A DNA stretch of 64,000 bases from Castanea sativa. Its lineage: Eukaryota > Streptophyta > Magnoliopsida > Fagales > Fagaceae. The translations under genes were made by a program, and so were the position numbers. The DNA is taken from the NCBI RefSeq assembly GCF_040712315.1, contig NC_134017.1, positions 29,433,273 to 29,497,272 of the forward strand, written 5' to 3'. Of the stretch, positions 57,849 to 64,000 are shown piece by piece; position 1 is the first letter of the stretch, and every line of letters begins with the position of its first letter. A model generated the notes under the pieces. That model saw nothing but the letters and a program-made list of their open reading frames with translations, made no database searches and was not told the origin of the DNA.

Positions 57849-58133
57849 AGAGTCTGTTTGGTAAGAGATTTCTAGTAACGTTGTTTAAGTGTTGTGGAAA
57901 TATGTGTGGATGAAAAAGTGTTGTGAAAATACATGTTATGGTATTTAAACAATGAAAAATGTTGTTTAAACAACAGTACCAAACAAACCTTTAGGGGGTG
58001 TTTGTTACTGTTGTTTAAACAACAGTTTTCAATGTTAAACAATATTATACATATTATCACACACTTTTTCACTCACACATATTTCCACAAAACAATAACA
58101 ACGTTACTAGAATTTTCTTACCAAATAGCCTCT
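57849..58133. mobile_element. Nested-palindrome MITE
   Basis: The ends are AGAGTCTGTTTGGTAAGA and, as complement, AGAGGCTATTTGGTAAGA. The arms continue through TTCTAGTAACGTTGTT, GGAAATATGTGTG and GAAAAAGTGT. The centre holds two copies of the perfect palindrome TGTTGTTTAAACAACA (57960-57975, 58009-58024) flanking ACCAAACAAACC/GGTGTTTGT, which are the ends of a second inverted pair. Possible CTT flanking repeat. Confidence 0.65.
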
Positions 58134-58801
58134 CTTTTATTAGTTTTTTAGTTCAAATAAAAATGCATTTTACATTGTCTAAGTTTGGGTTCCCTTCTAG
58201 ATCGAAGACTAAAATTAGACCAAATAATCCAAAAATGAAATGGCTACATAGCCATGACAGCTAGTGTCTATGCATATACATCCCCCTCAATGTTCTCTTG
58301 AAATATATACTTGTATAAATAAATGGCCTGTCGCCAATAATAGCAATGATAATTCTTGGTTATTGTTCCCTGAACCAGAAAAGGGCAAAAGAACAAAATG
58401 ATAGTCAATGTAATGCAATGCATCCATGTTTCAGGAGAGGAGACATCTGCATGGATGTGCTTTGGCAAATCTAGGACATAGCAATGTGGCTTGGATAAAG
58501 ATTCTATCTTTTTTAAACATGTGGCTTCATCATGTCTAATTTTCAAATCAATAAGCCTGGCTATATAAATCTACCCTGTTCAATTAAGTAATGTCACGGA
58601 CAAACTTTGTTACCAGTATTATTTTTTTTTTCTAACGGTTGACATTTGCAGTTATTACTTTCACTTAGAATTCTTTAAAAAAATACTCACTTTGAATATT
58701 CCTAGTGTATATCTTATTTTCTCTAAAATTCTAAGGTACTAGTCTTTTTATCTTCTTAAGAAATATTGTTTATTTTATGTTTTTCATTTGTACTCAATTT
58801 A
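58134..58801. other. Intergenic DNA
   Basis: A 92-codon frame on the minus strand (58268-58546) includes a hydrophobic stretch (ITLTIILFFCPFLVQGTI) but no recognised family, and its composition is typical of AT-rich non-coding DNA. Nothing else supported. Confidence 0.35.
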
Positions 58802-58961
58802 TTTTCTTTTAGAGATAGTTTCAACTTATATCGTCTGTTCTTGATAATAACTTTTTATCATCAGACTAAGACACTAATTGGTTTTTAGTATAGGCGAAGA
58901 TTTAACTTCAAATCTCCTATTCAACCATCAGAAATTTTACTAATTGAACTAACTGGAATCT
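58802..58961 (-). mobile_element. SINE family B copy 2
   Basis: The minus strand starts GATTCCAGTTAGTTCAATTAG and has GAGATTTGAAGTTAAATCTTCGCC at the B-box position (worn). Next come 'aaaccaattagtgtcttagtc' and 'gataaaaagttattatcaag'. Same order as 39670-39831. The B box is degraded, so it is likely an old copy. Confidence 0.65.
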
Positions 58962-59067
58962 ACTAATTATTGTGAACTTAGTTTATGTTTTTTTTTCTCT
59001 CCTAAATGAAAGTTTATGTTGAACTAATCTACTTGTTGTGTTGTTCATGTTTATGATTTTTAAGTTT

Positions 59068-59665
59068 TTTTTTTTTTTTTTTTTGAGAGGAAAGATAGCG
59101 TACTGATATTATTGATTGATCAAAATATGAAAGTCAGGATCTACAAAACCGTGAATGTCCGACAGAATAGACTCTATCCAAGTAGAAAAAGGAAAAGATA
59201 ACCTTGCTCTTTAGGCTAAAGCATGGACTACCGCATTGCTTTACCTTACAATATGAGCGAAAGAAAAACTCCGCATGGAGCTTACATGAAATAAAATATC
59301 TCTAAACAGGTGCCCAAGAGATGAGAAGTACATACCACCTTCTAGCAGCCCTTTGATAACTATTTCAGAGTCACCTTCGAAGTGAGACTATTGTAACCCA
59401 ATTTCCTTTGCAAAGATCACCGCACGCCTTGCTACCAGCAACTCCAAGCAATCCACAGAATGTGGTTTAATGATTTTTTCTGACGTCGCCACCACCACTA
59501 AACCTCTTGAATCATGAACCACCACACCCACACCCACTTCAGCACATTCATTGAACATGGCGCCATCAAAATTGACTTTGTACTCACCTGGGTTTGAAGT
59601 TAATGTGCTTTTATTATTGAAGATTAAAAACAGCGGTTGGATTTTTATATTTTTCATTTGTTTGG
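59068..59665 (-). pseudogene. LINE 3' end with RNase H-like domain
   Basis: The minus strand reads YKVNFDGAMFNECAEVGVGV, VHDSRGLVVVATSEKI, then CLELLVARRAVIFAKEIGLQ and a TAG at about 59386. In frame beyond the stop it reads SHFEGDSEIVIKGLLEGG and, near the end, WIESILSDIHGFVD. This is the plant RNase H-like (RVT_3) domain found at the C-terminus of L1-type LINEs, with the first Asp, the Glu and the second Asp visible. More stops follow near 59225. A 22-base poly-A (T-run 59068-59089 on plus) ends it, as expected for a LINE. The upstream reverse transcriptase is absent, so this is a 5'-truncated dead copy. Confidence 0.6.
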
Positions 59666-59735
59666 AATGAAAAAATATGGGCTGGATTTCAAAATTGGGT
59701 CCTAGTTTAGGGCATTTAGGCTTCAAGAAAACCAA

Positions 59736-60131
59736 CTATATTTATAAAAAATACAAATAAAAATGGTAGGGACGAGATGGTCCCCATGGGATCCTATAAG
59801 GGCAGGGAAGGTGGCGAAGAAAAGCCACTGGTGGCTCTACATGTAAGTCAAGGTGGTCACAAGACCACCTGACTTGCAAAAAATTGCATATATATACTTG
59901 CAAAAAAAAAAATTATATGTTAAACTAATTCATTGTGATCATTATAATAAAAATGTTGAACACCCTGACTTGAGAATTATAAAAATTTGGGTTTAACAAA
60001 ATTAAAAATAATGCATTCACATCATTTTTATAATAATTTTACAACAAATCTAATATAACAAGCTATTACTAATTCTAATTTGGGCACAATACTGATATTT
60101 TTTTTTTTTTACCCATTAATAACAACTTTTT
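59736..60131. other. Intergenic DNA with hairpin, left half of a split MITE
   Basis: AAGTCAAGGTGGTC at 59845-59858 pairs with GACCACCTGACTT at 59863-59875 (one bulge). From about 60005, 'cattcacatcatttttataa' and 'acaacaaatctaatataaca' match the left arm of the MITE family at 41100-41279, interrupted at 60131 by the TRIM element. Confidence 0.5.
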
Positions 60132-60662
60132 TGATGCGAACCTCAATCGACATGCTTTGAGACCCAACAAAAATATTGGAATACTTGCCCAAGAAAGCTA
60201 AAATTCAAATTTTTGATAGAAACCCTGACCCAACGTTTATAATTGAAACGCGAACCAAAGGTATAAGTTGACCTTGACCCAATGATTATAAAGAATCACG
60301 AACCAAAGGTATAAAGTTTGAACGCCACAAGGAAGAATCCTTGATAAGTTCACAGTTTTTGAAGAACCAAAAGAGAGCAAAGCCTCACCTTTTCTGATTT
60401 CTATTCAATAATATTATATGAAAAACGTTTACAGACTTAAGGGCCTATTTAAGGGCTCCATAAAACTTGACAGACAAGAAAATATATTCTAAAATAACTC
60501 CTAATTGATACCTTACTATATCTAGAATCAAATTTGACCTAAAAAGCATTAAATGCACCTAAAAACAAGGAAATAAATCACCTAAACCTAAAATAACGTT
60601 TTTTACATAAAAATACCAAAATTAATAAATTACAATAATTAAACAATAAATTGTGTCCTACA
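60132..60662 (-). repeat. TRIM 3' LTR
   Basis: The right-end (transcript-sense) LTR of the element. It differs from its partner at six positions, for example gacatgc/gacacgc and ttcaaat/ttcagat. The minus strand has AATAATATTATTG and TAAATAGGCCC segments that could serve as weak promoter elements. Confidence 0.85.
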
Positions 60663-60757
60663 TTAGACCCTTCCACTTGAAACAAACTCGTCCTCAAGTT
60701 CAGCTTTGAAATCTGAAATCTTCCGCTCCAAATAAACAAATACTTTGAATGCTTTAA

Positions 60758-61030
60758 TCACTTGATGCGGTTGTGAAACTTCAATCCTTCATAACGTGTA
60801 GCAGAAAATTTCTTCTCATCTACTTTCAATTTATTTGCAACATCAATCAACAAAGGGTTGATAATAAAATTAAAATTTTCTACTCCAAGAAAATCAACAT
60901 ATTGTATAGTCATCTTCATGAAATCAACTGAAACTAGAGGATTGTGAGTTGTGGACTCATCCTCATATTTAACCTCAATTGAATCCTCCACAATGTTCTC
61001 AATAATTACCATCTCTTTTTTTTTTTTCAA
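60758..61030 (-). CDS. Short ORF inside TRIM, unknown
   Basis: This 90-codon frame fills more than half of the TRIM interior. It reads MKKKKEMVIIENIVEDSIE at the start and FINPLLIDVANKLKVDEKKF then SATRYEGLKFHNRIK at the end. It is Lys/Glu-rich and has no domain I can name. It may be a remnant of a parental element's gag or a captured fragment. Because it is embedded in a transposable element it is unlikely to be a host gene. Confidence 0.3.
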   Translation of the reverse strand: MKKKKEMVIIENIVEDSIEVKYEDESTTHNPLVSVDFMKMTIQYVDFLGVENFNFIINPLLIDVANKLKVDEKKFSATRYEGLKFHNRIK

Positions 61031-61114
61031 GTTTTTTTCTTTTTTTTTTCACTTTTTTTTTTTGGATGATAACAGGAAATAAAAGATAAAATGATAGAAA
61101 ACTGATTTTAGAAC

Positions 61115-61132
61115 CTGTGCTTTGATACCAAA
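61115..61132 (-). other. Primer-binding site of TRIM
   Basis: TGGTATCAAAGCACAGG on the minus strand, two bases after the upstream LTR end GGTTCGCATCA. Its first eight bases match the standard plant retroelement PBS for initiator Met-tRNA. Confidence 0.7.
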
Positions 61133-61663
61133 TGATGCGAACCTCAATCGACACGCTTTGAGACCCAACAAAAATATTGGAATACTTGCCCAAGAAAGCT
61201 AAAATTCAGATTTTTGATAGAAACCCTGACCCAACGTTTATAATTGAAACGCGAACCAAAGGTATAAGTTGACCTTGACCCAATGATTATAAAGAATCAC
61301 GAACCAAAGGTATAAAGTTTGAACGCCACAAGGAAGAATCCTTGATAAGTTCACAGTTCTTGAAGAACCAAAAGAGAGCAAAGCCTCACATTTTCTGATT
61401 TCTATTCAATAATATTATATGAAAAACGTTTACAGACTTAAGGGCCTATTTAAGGGCTCCATAAAACTTGACAGACAAGAAAATATATTCTAAAATAACT
61501 CCTAATTGATACCTTACCATATCTAGAATCAAATTTGACCTAAAAAGTATTAAATGCACCTAAAAACAAGGAAATAAATCACCTAAACCTAAAATAACGT
61601 TTTTTACATAAAAATACCAAAATTAATAAATTACAATAATTAAACAATAAATTGTGTCCTACA
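61133..61663 (-). repeat. TRIM 5' LTR
   Basis: The upstream LTR in transcript sense, of the same length as its partner at 60132-60662. Confidence 0.85.
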
Positions 61664-62766
61664 TCATTTTTGCATAAGATTTATTGTAAAAATATTGTGG
61701 ACGTAGTATTACTCCAAAATTAATTTTACCTGCCAAACATAATCCTTAATCCTTTTTATAAAATTAAAAAAAAAGAAAAAAAAACTTAAATAACAACAAT
61801 AAATATTAGCTCAAATAACAATAAACATAAACCAAACAAAAACAAGATAAAACCACATAACAAGTGATTTAATTATTCAACAAAAATCCTACTATAAAAC
61901 AAAAATATAAAAATTGCTGAACATTCAAATTTGTAGCTCGTTCACCCTGTTCAATAAAAATAATCTCTAATTTTATTTTTTACTTAAAATGGTACCAAGA
62001 AAAATATTGTGATTGTCAGTTCTATTTGATGGTAACGACAGTTATATTCTTTTTAGCTTTGCAATCACAACAATTTTACTCTTCTTAGTGACTCAACTCA
62101 CAATTGTAGCAAATATTCAAGTTATTATTTTATTAAATTTTATATAATTTAAATTTCTTAGCGAGCACTCTAAAAAAAATTCATAGAGCTGCTATTGAAA
62201 GAAGGCTCCCTTTTAGTCAATGGGGCAGGTGCTGGTCCCAGTGATAGGGATAAAGATACCCACCCTATACCTAATTTGTAACCATTCCTAAATGAGAACC
62301 ATGTATGTTGTCGCTTTTTCTTCGGAAGATCGTTTTTTTGGGTTGATAATGTCTTTCAAGAGTTTGTAGCATGTTTGCTTCACATATCTTAGATTTTACT
62401 GTGTGGATGAAAGATGTTCCACCCAAACCAAACTATTAAAAAAAAAAAAAAAGCTTTTATATTGCCTCACTTACTGGCAGAGTGTGAGAGAAAGCCCATC
62501 CAAACATCTAGAGTTTGTTTATAAGATTGAATCAAATATCCAAGAGTACCAAAACCAAGAAGGTTGGTCTATTTGTTCGATTTGTATGGTTGTTCGCCTA
62601 TTCCTTTATAAAAAGGTTTGCTAGATCCATGTGCGCATCTCACTCCAAACTCCAAAGGTAATGGCAAAACTATGAAGGCCTAGGTCTGTAGCCTAAATTT
62701 CAAAACTGTTTTGGTTTGCCACTACTTGTCAGAGAATTCGCAAAAGATATGAATTTAGTTAGGGGT
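61664..62766. other. Intergenic DNA, right half of split MITE
   Basis: 61664-61712 ('gcataagatttattg', 'taaaaatattgtggacgtagt') is the right arm of the MITE interrupted by the TRIM. Beyond it is AT-rich DNA with no supported gene. A 73-codon frame at 62403-62624 is not recognised. Confidence 0.45.
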
Positions 62767-63190
62767 GTCCATGGGTAGGGCCGGGTCGGGTTTGTGCTTG
62801 ACCCAGACTCAATCCGAAGCTGTCGGGTGGGTGAAAATGCAGCCCGAAACCGACCCAAAATGCTAGTCGGATCGATCAGTTCAGGTCGTGTCGGGTTTCG
62901 GGTTTTGGGTTTCATCGCCGGTGAGGCAGTGATGTCATTTTGGCCGGATTCGCCGAGATCTGGCCAAATCACGACTAGATCTCGCTGGATCTCAACAAGA
63001 TCTCGCCGAATCTCGTCGGATTTGGACTAGATCTTGACGAGATCTTGCCGTATCTCGTCCGCTCTGATGGGTTTCAAGTAAGTTTTTGCGAGAACTCTAA
63101 ATATCGCCGGTTTTTCTATGTTTTCATCGAAAAACTTTGAATATCGCCAGAAGTTTTTGGTTCTATGCTCGGGTCGGGTTGCTTGGGTTT
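62767..63190. mobile_element. GC-richer repeat, possible hAT-type MITE
   Basis: Starts GGGTGTCCATGGGTAGGGCCGG, a start common among plant hAT-type MITEs. It contains runs of GGGTCGGGT words and a series of 'gatctcgcc(g/t)' words (62955-63060), and near the end GGGTCGGGTTGCTTGGGTTTTGG. No second inverted end or 8-bp duplication could be confirmed. The open frames on both strands are products of the repeats. Confidence 0.4.
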
Positions 63191-63469
63191 TGGTTCTACC
63201 ATAAATCATATCATTCTGGGTTTCGCCTTGGGAGCAAAATTTTCACTTACAAAGAATGGTGAAAAGAAACCTTTCTGTAACCAGTGGCGAGTATCACCTG
63301 AACAAGTTTCAGGGCTGCATGGCTCACCATTCTGTTCATAATCAAATAATATATATATTATCCAGAGAAAGAATGACAGATAGGACATGGTCCTCATTTG
63401 TAAACAGTGAAGAAGCCATATTTTTCTTGCACATAATCTTGCCTGATTAAAAGCCCACCTACTAAACCG

Positions 63470-64000
63470 ACGGAGAAGACTACCACATCTGCCATGTCCC
63501 TTTCTCATTTGCATTAGTATTATCATCATCCACATCCACAAGTAAACTATTATGCATATCCACCACAGATTTATTATGCTTTTCTCGTGACATTGTGGAC
63601 TTCATAGGAGAGCGCTTGTTGTTGACTTCAGATAAGCAGAAGATACATTTGTTAAGGAACGAGGTCTTTCAAAAAAACCAAATCCCCTGTCCAGCTGAAA
63701 ATTAGAAAGTGAATCAGGAACAGACGCAAGCAGCAAGGAATCCAGATAACCCAGATAACATGGGTCGTCTTCAGAAAGCTCTGGCTCAAATTCACGAGGA
63801 AAGATGGGATCAATGGCGGATGAAAAATCTAAACTAGTGGTGATGCCTTGATGGTGGTTGCATTTGGGTTAGTAGTAGACAGGGTAAACGGTGATGGTAG
63901 CCCAAAGTTCATTGGGTTATCATATGATTGTGACATAGTTGGTGGGCTTTAAAGTACTTGTGTTTGGGACTTCGTACTTGGTGGTCTGCTTATGACGCCT
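63470..64000 (-). pseudogene. Gene fragment at window edge, unknown
   Basis: The minus strand shows protein-like stretches in different frames: NPMNFGLPSPFTLSTTNPN, then TTSLDFSSAIDPIFPREFE with PELSEDDPCYLGYLDSLLLA and VPDSLSNFQLDRGFGFFERP, then KRSPMKSTMSREKHNKSVVD and MHNSLLVDVDDDNTNANEKG before a stop near 63488. Base composition is less AT-rich than the surroundings. The frame changes mean either introns, or indels in a decayed copy. The start lies beyond the window. No domain is recognised with confidence. Confidence 0.35.

Larger units (their letters stand above)
60132..61663 (-). mobile_element. TRIM-like LTR element, complete and young
   Basis: Two 531-bp direct repeats (60132-60662 and 61133-61663) begin TGTAGGACAC and end GGTTCGCATCA on the minus strand, with only about 6 base differences between them (~99 percent identical). 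After the upstream LTR the minus strand reads TGGTATCAAAGCACAGG, a primer-binding site resembling those complementary to initiator methionine tRNA. Before the downstream LTR it reads AAGTGGAAGGG, a short polypurine tract. The interior is only 470 bp and lacks pol, so movement would need proteins from another element. It is inserted in an older MITE. No clean 5-bp flanking duplication was found. Confidence 0.85.

Overview
The window looks like nuclear DNA from a woody flowering plant. It is AT-rich, has long intergenic stretches, contains spliced genes with GT-AG introns, and carries many plant-type transposable elements (LTR retrotransposons, tRNA-derived SINEs, MITEs). The mix of repeats would fit a rosid tree such as an oak relative, but I infer that from general familiarity and have not shown it. 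No bacterial operons, CRISPR arrays, rRNA or canonical tRNA genes were seen.

Two host genes look intact. The first (32951-38673, plus, eight exons) encodes a 785-residue KUP/HAK/KT potassium transporter of the HAK5-like type. The second (53462-54076, plus, no intron) encodes a 204-residue serine-rich protein of a small plant-specific family, defined by a Cys/Ser motif and a conserved C-terminal block. A third locus (966-1924, minus) is a secreted-peptide precursor with a signal peptide and eight 35-residue repeats. Each repeat holds a CLE-like dodecamer. An in-frame stop and a one-base deletion break it after repeats 3 and 7. Two further regions (48718-50440 and the right edge from about 63470) hold exon-like pieces of genes I do not recognise.

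Layout. 1-5.9 kb: CLE-like locus, SINEs, microsatellites. 5.98-12.87 kb: a minus-strand Ty1/copia-type element with gag, an extra ORF, PPT and 3' LTR but no pol. 12.88-20.98 kb: a decayed plus-strand Ty3/gypsy element of the Tat type, with protease, RT, RNase H and integrase, an antisense multi-exon gene in its 3' region, then PPT and 3' LTR. The two elements meet head to head and both lack their 5' ends. 21-24 kb: gypsy integrase scrap, SINE, Helitron-like element, microsatellites. 24.6-30.5 kb: a non-coding LTR-like block containing two arrays of short tandem hairpins. 30.7-32.8 kb: a higher-order array of ~178-bp repeats ending just upstream of the HAK5 core promoter. 33-38.7 kb: HAK5, whose 2.2-kb second intron holds a GC-rich hAT-like insertion and a SINE. 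39-52.9 kb: SINE, solo LTR, several MITEs, a 92-bp minisatellite, pseudo-exons and a PIF/Harbinger-like element. 53.3-54.1 kb: serine-rich gene. 54.6-64 kb: MITEs (one Mutator-like with a perfect 9-bp target duplication), a solo gypsy LTR, a LINE end, and a young 1.5-kb TRIM-like element with near-identical LTRs.

The most unusual signals are the tandem CLE-like precursor, the hairpin arrays whose stems differ in sequence while staying paired, and the repeat array abutting the HAK5 promoter.
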